NCBI RefSeq assembly: GCF_021601385.1 | Contig: NZ_BQHO01000008.1 | Coordinates: 141,855 to 205,854 of the forward strand | Direction of reading: 5' to 3' | Length of the DNA stretch: 64,000 nt | Origin: Pseudomonas parasichuanensis | GTDB taxonomy: Bacteria; Pseudomonadota; Gammaproteobacteria; Pseudomonadales; Pseudomonadaceae | In this document: positions 52,248 through 61,571 of the stretch, one piece after another | Layout of the letters: each line of letters begins with the position of its first letter | Position numbering within the stretch: the first letter of the stretch is position 1 | Translations under genes and position numbers: made by a program | Notes under the pieces: model-generated | What the model saw: the letters and a program-made list of their open reading frames with translations, nothing else | Database searches by the model: none | Told to the model about the DNA's origin: nothing

Positions 52248-53927
52248 TCAATGGCTGATATCCCGGTCCTTGGTCTCTGGCAGGAAGAAGGTGCCCAGCA
52301 CCGCCGTCATCACCGCGATCACGATCGGATACCACAGCCCGTAGTAGATATCCCCGGTCGCCGCCACCATGGCGAAGGCCACGGTCGGCAGGAAACCGCC
52401 GAACCAGCCATTGCCGATGTGGTACGGCAGCGACATCGAGGTGTAGCGGATGTGCGCCGGGAACAGCTCCACCAGCCAGGCTGCGATGGGCCCGTAGACC
52501 ATGGTCACGTAGATCACCAGGATGGTCAGCAGCAACAACACCATCGGGTAGTGGATCTTCGCCGGGTCGGCCTTTTCCGGATAGCCAGCCTCTTTCAACG
52601 CCGTGCCCAATGTGCCCGTGAAGGCGTCGTTCTGCGCCTTGAAGTCCGCCGCCGCCAGGCTGCGCCCGTCGAAGCTGGGCAACACTCGCTCGCCGATGCG
52701 CACCTGGGCCACGCTGCCGGGCTCGGCGGCCTGGTTTTCGTAGGGGATGGCACGCTTGGCCAACAGGCTCTTGGCGATGTCGCACGAGCTGGTGAAACGG
52801 GCCTTGCCCACCGGGTCGAACTGGAAGGAACACTGTGCAGGGTCGGCGACCACCACCACCGGGTTCTGCTCCTGGGCGACGAACACGTCCGGATTACCGT
52901 ACTCGGTCAGGCCTTTGAAGATCGGGAAGTAAGTCAGTGCGGCCAGGATGCAGCCCGCCATGATGATCGGCTTGCGCCCGATGCGGTCGGACAGGCTGCC
53001 GAACAAAATGAAGAACGGCGTGCCGATGATCAATGACCCGGCGATCAGCAGGTTGGCGGTCTGCGGGTCGATCTTGAGCATCTGCAGCAGGAAGAACAGG
53101 GCGTAGAACTGCCCGGTGTACCACACCACCGCCTGCCCGGCGGTGCCGCCGAGCAGCGACATGATCACCACCTTGAGGTTGTCCCAGCGGGCGAAGGATT
53201 CGGTCAGCGGCGCCTTGCTGGCCTTGCCCTCGGCCTTGATCTTGAGGAACACCGGCGATTCGTTGAGCTGCAGGCGGATGTACACCGAGATCGCCAGCAG
53301 CAGGATCGACAACAGGAACGGCACCCGCCAGCCCCAGTCCTCGAACGCCTCGCTGCCCATCAGGGTGCGGCAACTGAGGATCACCAGCAGCGACAGGAAC
53401 AGCCCAAGGGTGGCGGTGGTCTGGATCCACGCGGTGAAGAAGCCGCGCCGTCCTTTCGGGGCATGTTCCGCCACGTAGGTGGCCGCGCCGCCGTACTCAC
53501 CACCCAGCGCCAGCCCCTGCAGCAAGCGCAGGGTGATCAGGATGATCGGCGCCGCCACGCCGATGGTGGCGTAGTTGGGCAGCAAGCCCACGATCGCGGT
53601 GGACAGGCCCATGATCACGATGGTGATGAGGAAGGTGTGCTTGCGCCCGATCATGTCACCCAGGCGGCCGAACACGATGGCGCCGAACGGCCGCACGGCA
53701 AAGCCGGCGGCAAAGGCCAGCAGTGCGAAGATGAACGCGGTGGTTTCATTGACCCCGGCAAAGAAGTGCTTGGCGATGATCGCCGCCAACGAGCCGTATA
53801 GGTAGAAGTCGTACCATTCGAACACCGTGCCCAGGGAAGACGCGAAGATGACCTTGCGCTCCTCCCGGGTGATGCCACGTTGGGGCGCGCTACTGCCCGA
53901 AGATGCGCTGCTGTCGAGGACCGCCAT
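52248..53927 (-). CDS. MFS transporter of the metabolite:H+ symporter (MHS) family
   Basis: 559 residues with about twelve hydrophobic segments. ASSLGTVFEWYDFYLYGSLA, FGRLGDMIGRKHTFLITIVI and QGLALGGEYGGAATYVAEHA are MHS-family signatures (KgtP, ProP, ShiA, CitA). The loop between helices eight and nine is unusually long (about residues 345-460) and contains two Cys, indicating an extra extracytoplasmic domain. This longer form occurs in many pseudomonads. Substrate is not readable. GGAGG precedes the ATG at 53925-53927. Confidence 0.9.
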   Translation of the reverse strand: MAVLDSSASSGSSAPQRGITREERKVIFASSLGTVFEWYDFYLYGSLAAIIAKHFFAGVNETTAFIFALLAFAAGFAVRPFGAIVFGRLGDMIGRKHTFLITIVIMGLSTAIVGLLPNYATIGVAAPIILITLRLLQGLALGGEYGGAATYVAEHAPKGRRGFFTAWIQTTATLGLFLSLLVILSCRTLMGSEAFEDWGWRVPFLLSILLLAISVYIRLQLNESPVFLKIKAEGKASKAPLTESFARWDNLKVVIMSLLGGTAGQAVVWYTGQFYALFFLLQMLKIDPQTANLLIAGSLIIGTPFFILFGSLSDRIGRKPIIMAGCILAALTYFPIFKGLTEYGNPDVFVAQEQNPVVVVADPAQCSFQFDPVGKARFTSSCDIAKSLLAKRAIPYENQAAEPGSVAQVRIGERVLPSFDGRSLAAADFKAQNDAFTGTLGTALKEAGYPEKADPAKIHYPMVLLLLTILVIYVTMVYGPIAAWLVELFPAHIRYTSMSLPYHIGNGWFGGFLPTVAFAMVAATGDIYYGLWYPIVIAVMTAVLGTFFLPETKDRDISH

Positions 53928-54099
53928 GGGTCGCCTCCGTGAGGATCAGGTAGGCCAGGTTGCTCAACAGGTTTCAGGCGCGCACCCGGGCCGTAGGGCT
54001 TACAGGTTGCGGCGAAGCACGACGGGGCGCTGCCCCGGATCGCGGCAAGGTAATCAGAAGCATAATCGGCTTTTGCGGGATATCCATTCGCCAGCACGA

Positions 54100-54879
54100 T
54101 CAGCCGAGAAACCGCAGCACGTCCTCAAGCACAAGCTCGGCCTGCTCACGATGGGGCACATGCCCGCAATCGGCCAGCACCCGCATGCGGCTCGGGCCGC
54201 CTGCCAGGCGCGTGAAGCGTTGGGGATGGGCCAGGCTGCCGAACTCGTCGTTGTCGCCGTGCAGGCTGAGCAGCGGGCAACGTAACTGCGCGAGCAAACC
54301 ATCGAGGTGCCAGTCGGCGAAATCGGCCGACAGCCAGTTGTCGACCCAGGCGCGCAGCACCCACTCGGCCTTGTCGCCGTGGTAACGCGCCAGGCGTTCG
54401 AGCTGCCCTGCTTCGGCGAACTGGCGATCGGCCGCGCGGATGCCTTCGAGGGTACGGTCTTCAACGAAGGCCTGGGCCGATTCGGTCACCAGCCCCCGGC
54501 AATGTTCGGCGAAGGCGGCCGCGCAGCCGACCGCCATGCCACCGCCAACGCTGTGGCCGAATACGATGAAGTCATCGATGGCCAGCTGCCTGCGCAGCGC
54601 AGCGAAGCCTTCGTGCGCCTCGGCCTCGACGAAACCCCGGCGCAGCTGACCAGGGTGCGCGGCGGAACGCCCGAAGCCCAGGCGGTCATAGGCGATCACC
54701 CGGTGCCTGCTAGCCCGCGCCAGCTGCGCGGGGAAATCGCGCCAGAGCGCCACGCAGCCCAGCGAGTCATGCAGCAGCACAATCGGCACGCCCTGAGCAT
54801 TCACAGGCATCCAGCTCTCGGCATGGAGCCGGCCCGCAGGCGTGTCGATGGAATGTTGCGTGTGAGTGATGTCCGTCAT
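54100..54879 (-). CDS. Alpha/beta-hydrolase
   Basis: 259 residues. PIVLLHDSLGCVALWRDFPA, VIAYDRLGFGRS, the nucleophile elbow FGHSVGGG (Ser110), HGDNDEF (likely acid Asp) and DCGHVPHREQ (His) give a complete triad. No signal peptide, so it is a cytosolic hydrolase/esterase. It is unrelated to its downstream neighbour by context. The start at 54877-54879 has a weak ribosome-binding site. Confidence 0.88.
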   Translation of the reverse strand: MTDITHTQHSIDTPAGRLHAESWMPVNAQGVPIVLLHDSLGCVALWRDFPAQLARASRHRVIAYDRLGFGRSAAHPGQLRRGFVEAEAHEGFAALRRQLAIDDFIVFGHSVGGGMAVGCAAAFAEHCRGLVTESAQAFVEDRTLEGIRAADRQFAEAGQLERLARYHGDKAEWVLRAWVDNWLSADFADWHLDGLLAQLRCPLLSLHGDNDEFGSLAHPQRFTRLAGGPSRMRVLADCGHVPHREQAELVLEDVLRFLG

Positions 54880-54969
54880 CGTCCAGGTGCCCGGCTGTTC
54901 TGCGAAGCCAGCATGCTAAGCCAGGTCACGGCCTGGCGCGAGGGCGAAATCGGCTGAACGCCGGGCCAT

Positions 54970-55392
54970 TCAGGCCGACGCGGTCACGCTCGGGCCCTTG
55001 AGCTCGACCCGGTTGCCGTCGGGGTCGAAGCAGTACAGCGAAAGCCCTTCGCCTTCGGCGCCATAGCGCTTTTCGGCCGGTTCCACCCGCACCCCGGCCT
55101 TGTGCAAGTAGTCACTGAGCGCCTGTTCATCGAAGGGTTCGACCCGCAGGCACAGGTGGTCCAGATTGTGCCCTTGCCGGCCAGGTGCCGGGCCGCCCTT
55201 GACCCCCAAGGGGCCATCGACCGCCACCAGGTCGATCATGCTGCTGCCGGCGGCCAGGTGGATCATCCCCAGCGACTCGCGCTCACGGCTTACCGGGCAG
55301 CCGAGCACATCACGGTAGAAGGCCAGGCTGCGCGGCAGGTCGCTGACACGCAGCACGATGTGATCGATATGCAGGATACGCGAAGGCAACAT
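54970..55392 (-). CDS. VOC family protein (glyoxalase-like)
   Basis: 140 residues. ILHIDHIVLRVSDLPRSLAF (metal His), GHNLDHLCLRVEPFDEQALS (second His) and SLYCFDPDGNRVELKGPS (Glu ligand) make a complete-looking VOC metal site. It resembles members annotated as glyoxalase/fosfomycin-resistance-like, substrate unknown. The stop lies 90 nt upstream of the hydrolase start on the same strand, so these may be one operon, with the serine-to-glycine hydrolase 48 nt further upstream. Confidence 0.88.
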   Translation of the reverse strand: MLPSRILHIDHIVLRVSDLPRSLAFYRDVLGCPVSRERESLGMIHLAAGSSMIDLVAVDGPLGVKGGPAPGRQGHNLDHLCLRVEPFDEQALSDYLHKAGVRVEPAEKRYGAEGEGLSLYCFDPDGNRVELKGPSVTASA

Positions 55393-55440
55393 GGCGGCAC
55401 TCCATGAACGGACGTCTGTGCACCTTAGCAGGGCCAGCGC

Positions 55441-56367
55441 TCATTCGTTGACCAAGCGCTGCAATCCGCCTTTTTGGTGCCGCGCCAGGGTATGCAGGAT
55501 CTGCTGCGCCAGCGCCCGGTCTGGCGCCTGCAGATGGAAGTGGTGCCCCCCAGGGTGCCAGGTCACCCGCGTCTGCTCCGGCAGCGCCGCCTGGCGCCGG
55601 TCAAAGCCATCGCCCGCGAAGGCGCCCTGCTGCCCCAGCAGCAGATACAACGGGCAACGGATCTGGTGCAGCAGCTCGCAGGCCTCGCGCTCGGTCAGCG
55701 GCATGGGCTCGGGCAGGTCCAGGCGCGGGTCATGGCGCCAGCAATAGCCGTCGCCCACCTGCAACAGGTCACGCAGCGCCAGCAGCCGCGCGGCATCCGC
55801 CGGCAAGTCGCCGGCCAGGCGTCTGCGGCACTGGCCAAGGGCGTGCTCGAGGTTGTCGAAACACAGCGCCTCGGGTTCGGCAAAGCCCTGCTGGCGGCTG
55901 CGCAGCAGCATGCGTTTGAGGCGAAATGCGCGGGCCATGTGCTCGACCCGGTCGCCCTCGGCCACGGTGAACGGCACGCCCATGCCATCGAGGAACTGCA
56001 GGCTGGCGATGGCGCTGGTCAACGCCGCAAGAATCGAGGCGACGCCCGTGCCCATGCCGTGGGCGAGTACGTGAAAGCGTGACCAGCCAAGGCGTTCGAC
56101 CACTGCCAGCATGTCCTCGGCGTGCTCCCACAGGTAGTAGCCACTGTCGTCGCGGCGGTGGTCGCTGCGCCCGTGCCCGATCAGATCGGGCGCCACGACG
56201 AAACACCCCTCCAGCAGGGGCGCCAGGCGCTCGAACGATGCGGCGTTGTCCAGCCAGCCATGTAGCGCCAGCACCGGGATGCCGCCTTCCGGGCCCCAGG
56301 TACGCACGGCGATCTCGATGCCGTTGATGTCGAGCATGTGGTCTTTTGCAGTCGTCGTTACAGCCAT
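55441..56367 (-). CDS. Alpha/beta-hydrolase-fold protein lacking the catalytic serine
   Basis: 308 residues from the ATG at 56365-56367; an in-frame extension to 56412 is less supported. The fold is clear (PVLALHGWLDNAASFERLAP, VVAPDLIGHGRSDHRRDDSG, HPGGHHFHL near the C-terminus), but the nucleophile elbow reads LAHGMGTG instead of GHSMGG. The nucleophile position (residue 104) is Gly, encoded by GGC. So it is not a classical Ser-hydrolase; a non-catalytic role or a different mechanism is possible. Sequencing error would need two changes from AGC, so it is unlikely. Confidence 0.85.
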   Translation of the reverse strand: MAVTTTAKDHMLDINGIEIAVRTWGPEGGIPVLALHGWLDNAASFERLAPLLEGCFVVAPDLIGHGRSDHRRDDSGYYLWEHAEDMLAVVERLGWSRFHVLAHGMGTGVASILAALTSAIASLQFLDGMGVPFTVAEGDRVEHMARAFRLKRMLLRSRQQGFAEPEALCFDNLEHALGQCRRRLAGDLPADAARLLALRDLLQVGDGYCWRHDPRLDLPEPMPLTEREACELLHQIRCPLYLLLGQQGAFAGDGFDRRQAALPEQTRVTWHPGGHHFHLQAPDRALAQQILHTLARHQKGGLQRLVNE

Positions 56368-56599
56368 CACTTCACTCCATGGCAGGGCCCAGCAGGCCGG
56401 CTCCTTCGACACCGCAGGGTGCCGCAGGCCCCACCATCGCCCACGCGGCCCTGGCAGGCTGGCCCGTTACCGACCGTGACGTGCGCATCACCGACCACAG
56501 TATCCCCGCTGCGACACCCTGGCGCCGGCAACTATGTACCGCAGCCACGACGCGTATCCGGTGTTCGATGGCGGTCCCGCTAACTGCCAGGCAACAGCA

Positions 56600-59500
56600 A
56601 TGGAAAACACCACCCCATACCATCAGAGCCAGATCCAGCGCCGCATCCCGGCCTGGGCCAAGCAATTGCACCCCCGCCACCTGGACCGCGTGCTGCAGAG
56701 TGCTCACAACGAACATATCGAGGAAGACGGAACACCCACTGTCTGGTTCGCCAACGCCTCAGAGGTACACCAGCAATTGCTGCGCGACGCCATCAAGGTT
56801 CGCGCGAATACACGCAAGGTCCTGAGCCAGGCGTTGAGCGAGCTGCAATCGCTAGCGCAATTCTGCGAACCGCTGCTGCAACAGAAACTGGCCATCGAGG
56901 TGCCGGTCACCCAGGCCCGGTATTGCTTCCAACCCTTCGAAAACAACCTTGGCGGATCGCTCGAAACCGTGCCTGACCTGGACTCACTCGGCCTGGGCGC
57001 TGGCACGTACGCACCGGAATGGACCAGCGAACCCGTCGGCCCCCCCGAATCACGCAGCTTGCTGGAGGCGGCCATGCACAACTTCGAGGGGATGGTCGAG
57101 GTCGGGTCCTTCAGCACCTTGCAGGTCAGCGCCAGCGATACCAGCGCCCTACCCGGCCTGAGCATGGCGCGTTTCGTTGGCGCCTGCCGCGCCCTCGACC
57201 TTGGCAAACGCTACCAGGCACATCTGGACAGCATCTTCAACGGCCAGCACAAGGCACAGGTACAGGACGCCTGGATTGGGGCGCTCAGGGCAATGCTCAC
57301 GGTCAAGGCAATCATCGCCCTTGCCCGCGGTGAAATCTCCAACTCGGGCTACCAGGCATTGCGGCATTTCTGCATCGATGGCGCGACACCGCGCTATGGC
57401 AGGGATCCAGTGACGCTGCGCAACCTGACGGTGCTCGGCATGAAGGTGCATGGCGTGCTGCTGCTCGGCCCTGCCCGCAAAGACGCCGAAATCGTCGCCT
57501 ACCTGCCCTTCGATCATCAACGCCCAGTGCAGGAATTCACCAACCTGCAGCAACTGAAGACCTATCTGGCCGAACAACTGCTGGATGCGCAGTACCGCCA
57601 ACGCTTCGTCGAGCATGTCGCGCACAGCGACCAATCGAAGATGAGTGGACAATTGCTTGAACAGCTGTACGAAGACGACAGCGAATTCCACGGGGTGGGC
57701 GGCCTGATTCCGCTGGAGCCGTTCTGGCCCGCTACCGGTCATTCACTGGAGGGCAATCGGCCCAAGGTCTCACCAGACCTTGGTATTCGCGAGCTGCAGG
57801 TCGATCTGCCGTACTGGAAGAGCCTTTACGACAACCATGTCGCCTTTCTCATGGACAACGCCAGGGCGATCGCGGTGCCCACCGCCGATGTGAACGCCAA
57901 GGTGCGCAAGGAGCGCCTGGCGTTCTGGGAAGAGGCCGGCATGAACCTGCTCAACGTCGCCGCCATGCTGGTGCCGGGGCTCGATGCCGTCATGTTGCTG
58001 GTGTTCGCCGCGCAGGTACTGGACAACATCTACCTCGCCTACGAGGCCTGGTCGGAGGGTGATTACGCCGAGGCGGTCGAGCAGCTCAAGGCGTTGGCAC
58101 TCACCGCCGGCAGCATTGTGGTGATTGGCGCCGCCGCCGCGGTGGTCAAGGCGTCAGGCTTCGTCGACTGGCTGGAACGCGTGGTATTCGGTGACGAGGA
58201 ATTGCTGTGGCACCCGCAACTTACGCCCTACCACAGCCAGGTGGAGCTTTCCCCCGACCTCGAACCGGACGCAGAAGGCATCTATGAGGTAAATGGCCAG
58301 CATTATGTGCGCCTCGATGGCAAGACTTGCGAAGTCCGCAAGAACGCTGCCGGCACCTGGGAACTGGTGCATGCAAGCGACCACAACGGTTACCGCCCTA
58401 TCCTTCACGGCAACGGTAGAGGTGCCTGGCGCCTGGCCCACGAACAGGTCAAGGGCTGGGAGCGGGCCAGGCTGCTACGGCGCATGGGCCCGGTCACCGA
58501 GGGGCAAAGCGATGCCGACCTGGCCGCGGCGTTCGACAGCACGGGGCTGGAACAGGGTGTACTGGAGCCGGTACTGGCCGATGGCGAGCCGGTACCGCCA
58601 CAGCTGGATGATGCCTTGTTACGCCTGAGCAAGGACATGGAAGTCAGCGACATCATCGCCCGCACTCGCAATGGCCGCCCGCTGGCCGCCTACAAGAGTT
58701 ACGCCATCACCGTCCTGAGCGAGTTGCCCGACTGGCCCGAAGACGTGGTGCTCAAGGTGTTCGAAGGCCCCGAAGCCTGGGGAGGTTTCAGCCGCTACGG
58801 CCGTGCACATCCAGGTGACCACGTGATCGAACTGACCAGCAGCGAACTGGACAACGGCGACCTGGCACGCCGCGTCCTCGAACAGCTCGACGAAGCCAGG
58901 ATCACCCGCCTGCTGCCTGCGGGTACAAGCATGGAGCGACGCCAGCAAGCCCTGCAGGACCTGCTGGCCGATCACCTGAGCAGCAGGCGCTCGTCGCTGT
59001 TCGACAGCCTCTACATCAGCCAACGACCACCGTTGAGCCGGGCCGCCCAGGCACTGGCCAGGCAGTTCCCCTCCTTGCCCGACAATGCCCTGGAGGAAAT
59101 CGTCGGCGCCGCCACCCATGCCGAGCGCACCCGCCTGCTGAATGGGCGTGTACCCTTGCGGGTCGCCCTGGAGGCACGCGCGATGCAGGCCAATGTGCGC
59201 CTGGGCCGGGCGCTCCTTGGCCTGTACCGGCCAAGCCTCGGCAACGCCGACACCCTTCTGATTCGCGACAATTTGCTGGCCCTGCACCCCGACTGGAACG
59301 ATCAACAGCTGTACCAGGCGGCCATCGCCGACCGGGCCCAGGCCGCTCATCTGATCGGTCAACAGCCTGCCCGCAGGGGGTTCCGCTCGCCCATGCGCCT
59401 GAGCGCCGGGCGTCTTGGCTATCCGCTGAGCCCGGGCGTGTTCGCCTCCCGGGAAGAACGCGAACTGCATGCGTTGTTTCCGGGCATGAACGATCAGGAA

Positions 59501-61567
59501 CGCAGGCAATTGCTGACCACCTTGCGCCGACGCGGCAACGTCACTGAGCAGATCCAGGCCTATCGCACGGAGCTTGCCACCCTGCGCGATGGCCTGGACG
59601 ACTGGATCGCGCAACAGGCACCACGGTATCAGCGCCACGCCAACCAGGTAGCCTCCACCTTGGTCAGGGCCTGGCATCGACTGGAGGGTGACTCGTTGAG
59701 GCTGGCCAACCTGGAGCTGGACAGTTTGCCGCCGCTGAGGGCGCGCTTCGACCATGTCAGGACCTTGTTTCTGGACAACCTTGAAGTGCCAACCATTCCT
59801 GCCGATTACCTGCAATCGTTCCCGTCGCTGCGGCGCGTACGCGTCATCAGCAGCCCTGCCCTGGGGGTACCCTCGCTGTTCGCAGCGCTTGACCAAGCGC
59901 CACACCTCGTGGAGCTGAGCATCGAAAGCAGTGGCCTGACGCAATTGCCGGCGCAGGCTCACGAGGTACTGCCGAGGCTGACCAACCTGCGCTTTCTGGC
60001 CTTGCGCCGCAATGAGCTCGTCCTGACTGACGATGATCTGGCGCTACTGACCGGCCGCCTGCGTCTCGGGACCCTGAACCTGTACCAGAACCGATTGGTG
60101 TTGACGCCAGAGATGGCGGCGCGCTTCGACACCCTGACCGAACTACGCGAGCTGAACTTGGGCAACAACCCGCTGGGGATCTGCCCGCGGCTGCTCAACC
60201 TGCGCTGCCTGACCAACCTGAACCTGGCCAACTGCGAGCTGGTCGATTGGCCCGAAGGGCTGCAAATGTTGATGGGCCGCGAGAACTACGCCTTGCGCCA
60301 GGTTGAGCTGAGTCATAATCACATCGCCTATGTACCCGATCTCTCCAACCTCGTGGACACCCCCTTCGTCGAGGCCCTGCTCACGAGCAACGACAACGAA
60401 CGCTGGCGCTTCAACTACAACCCGTTCGATGAAGACACCCGCCGGGAATTGCGCGCGGCAGGCGTGGTGGTTGAGCGTCCCGCCGTGGAGGCGCCCGCCT
60501 TACCGGGACAACGGCCGCGTAACTGGCTACAACCGGCCGACCAGGCACAGCGAGACACCTGGGACAGCCTGTTCGCCGACAATGCCAACCGTAACCTGCG
60601 CGAAGCCGTGGAGCAGGCGGGGCTGTCCAGCGCGGCACACTCCAATACCCACGGGATGACCCGACAGATCTGGCGCCTGCTGGAGGACGCCGCGGCAGAC
60701 AGCGAACTGTGTGCGCGCCTCAGCGAGGTGGCAGCCCTGTTCCCGGTCAGTTGCGGTGATGCCGGGGCCGACGTGCTGAGCACCCTGCAGATCGAGGCAC
60801 AGGTTTTCCGCATGACCGCCGGCCAGCCCCATGCGACCCACAAATTGTTCAGCTACTTCCAGAGCCTGTATCGTCGCGACCAAGTCAACGAGCTGGCCCA
60901 GGAGCTTTACAACGCGCGCCTGAAACGCCGCACAGGCCTGCTGGCAAGGCGACACTGGGAAGCGCTGCCGGCGGCGCAGCGTGGTTTGCAGCCTAGTGCC
61001 AGTGCGTTGCACCGCTTCGACTGGATCCCCGACAACCTGCTGCTGGAGAACCTGGGGCTGGACCTGATCGAAATCCGCCTGGCCCTGCGCACCAACCTGG
61101 CCGAAGAGCTCGATTTCACCGAAACGCAGTTACAAATGCTCTACCGCGACGCCGCTCATATTGTCGGCCCGACCGAGGATGCCGTGTTGCAGGAAGTGCT
61201 CAACCGCAACAACGACTTACCGGCAAGGCGTCAGTGGGTCTCGCGCCAACCCAGCTGGAGGCGCGTGCTGCGGGCGCAGTTCCCGGCACGGCTCGAGGCG
61301 CTGAGGTCACGCTGGGATGTGGGCATCGATTTCCTCGAATGGTGCAATGATGGCAGCACGATGGAAGGTGCCCTGGAGCCCCCCGTGGTCGACGCCCTGA
61401 CCTCTGCACTGGGCGAGAGCCCGCTGGACGAGCATGGCCAACCACTGCGCCTGCAAATCAACGACGATCAGTACGTCGCCGGGATGAACCGCATGGCCTT
61501 GGGGCTTGAGGATGACGAAGACGCCCTGTACCTGGAACTGACCCGTCCTCTGGACAGCGACGCCTGA
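56600..61567 (+). CDS. NEL-type E3 ubiquitin ligase effector with LRR (dermonecrotic toxin-like N-terminus)
   Basis: 1655 residues from ATG 56600, chosen because MENTTPYHQSQIQRRIPAWA aligns with the N-terminus of the paralog at 34583; ATG 56534 adds 22 residues. The N-terminal 600 residues are DUF6543/toxin-like with a hydrophobic pair (AAMLVPGLDAVMLLVFAAQV, ALTAGSIVVIGAAAAVVKAS). LRRs span about 1060-1280 (LGTLNLYQNRLVLTPEMAAR, ELRELNLGNNPLGICPRLLN). The NEL domain follows (about 1320-1655), with the CxD catalytic Cys at about 1385 (FPVSCGDAGADVL). NEL ligases of IpaH/SspH type ubiquitinate host proteins via this Cys. No type III secretion genes or signal peptide are visible. Confidence 0.85.
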   Translation: MENTTPYHQSQIQRRIPAWAKQLHPRHLDRVLQSAHNEHIEEDGTPTVWFANASEVHQQLLRDAIKVRANTRKVLSQALSELQSLAQFCEPLLQQKLAIEVPVTQARYCFQPFENNLGGSLETVPDLDSLGLGAGTYAPEWTSEPVGPPESRSLLEAAMHNFEGMVEVGSFSTLQVSASDTSALPGLSMARFVGACRALDLGKRYQAHLDSIFNGQHKAQVQDAWIGALRAMLTVKAIIALARGEISNSGYQALRHFCIDGATPRYGRDPVTLRNLTVLGMKVHGVLLLGPARKDAEIVAYLPFDHQRPVQEFTNLQQLKTYLAEQLLDAQYRQRFVEHVAHSDQSKMSGQLLEQLYEDDSEFHGVGGLIPLEPFWPATGHSLEGNRPKVSPDLGIRELQVDLPYWKSLYDNHVAFLMDNARAIAVPTADVNAKVRKERLAFWEEAGMNLLNVAAMLVPGLDAVMLLVFAAQVLDNIYLAYEAWSEGDYAEAVEQLKALALTAGSIVVIGAAAAVVKASGFVDWLERVVFGDEELLWHPQLTPYHSQVELSPDLEPDAEGIYEVNGQHYVRLDGKTCEVRKNAAGTWELVHASDHNGYRPILHGNGRGAWRLAHEQVKGWERARLLRRMGPVTEGQSDADLAAAFDSTGLEQGVLEPVLADGEPVPPQLDDALLRLSKDMEVSDIIARTRNGRPLAAYKSYAITVLSELPDWPEDVVLKVFEGPEAWGGFSRYGRAHPGDHVIELTSSELDNGDLARRVLEQLDEARITRLLPAGTSMERRQQALQDLLADHLSSRRSSLFDSLYISQRPPLSRAAQALARQFPSLPDNALEEIVGAATHAERTRLLNGRVPLRVALEARAMQANVRLGRALLGLYRPSLGNADTLLIRDNLLALHPDWNDQQLYQAAIADRAQAAHLIGQQPARRGFRSPMRLSAGRLGYPLSPGVFASREERELHALFPGMNDQERRQLLTTLRRRGNVTEQIQAYRTELATLRDGLDDWIAQQAPRYQRHANQVASTLVRAWHRLEGDSLRLANLELDSLPPLRARFDHVRTLFLDNLEVPTIPADYLQSFPSLRRVRVISSPALGVPSLFAALDQAPHLVELSIESSGLTQLPAQAHEVLPRLTNLRFLALRRNELVLTDDDLALLTGRLRLGTLNLYQNRLVLTPEMAARFDTLTELRELNLGNNPLGICPRLLNLRCLTNLNLANCELVDWPEGLQMLMGRENYALRQVELSHNHIAYVPDLSNLVDTPFVEALLTSNDNERWRFNYNPFDEDTRRELRAAGVVVERPAVEAPALPGQRPRNWLQPADQAQRDTWDSLFADNANRNLREAVEQAGLSSAAHSNTHGMTRQIWRLLEDAAADSELCARLSEVAALFPVSCGDAGADVLSTLQIEAQVFRMTAGQPHATHKLFSYFQSLYRRDQVNELAQELYNARLKRRTGLLARRHWEALPAAQRGLQPSASALHRFDWIPDNLLLENLGLDLIEIRLALRTNLAEELDFTETQLQMLYRDAAHIVGPTEDAVLQEVLNRNNDLPARRQWVSRQPSWRRVLRAQFPARLEALRSRWDVGIDFLEWCNDGSTMEGALEPPVVDALTSALGESPLDEHGQPLRLQINDDQYVAGMNRMALGLEDDEDALYLELTRPLDSDA

Positions 61568-61571
61568 CGCC

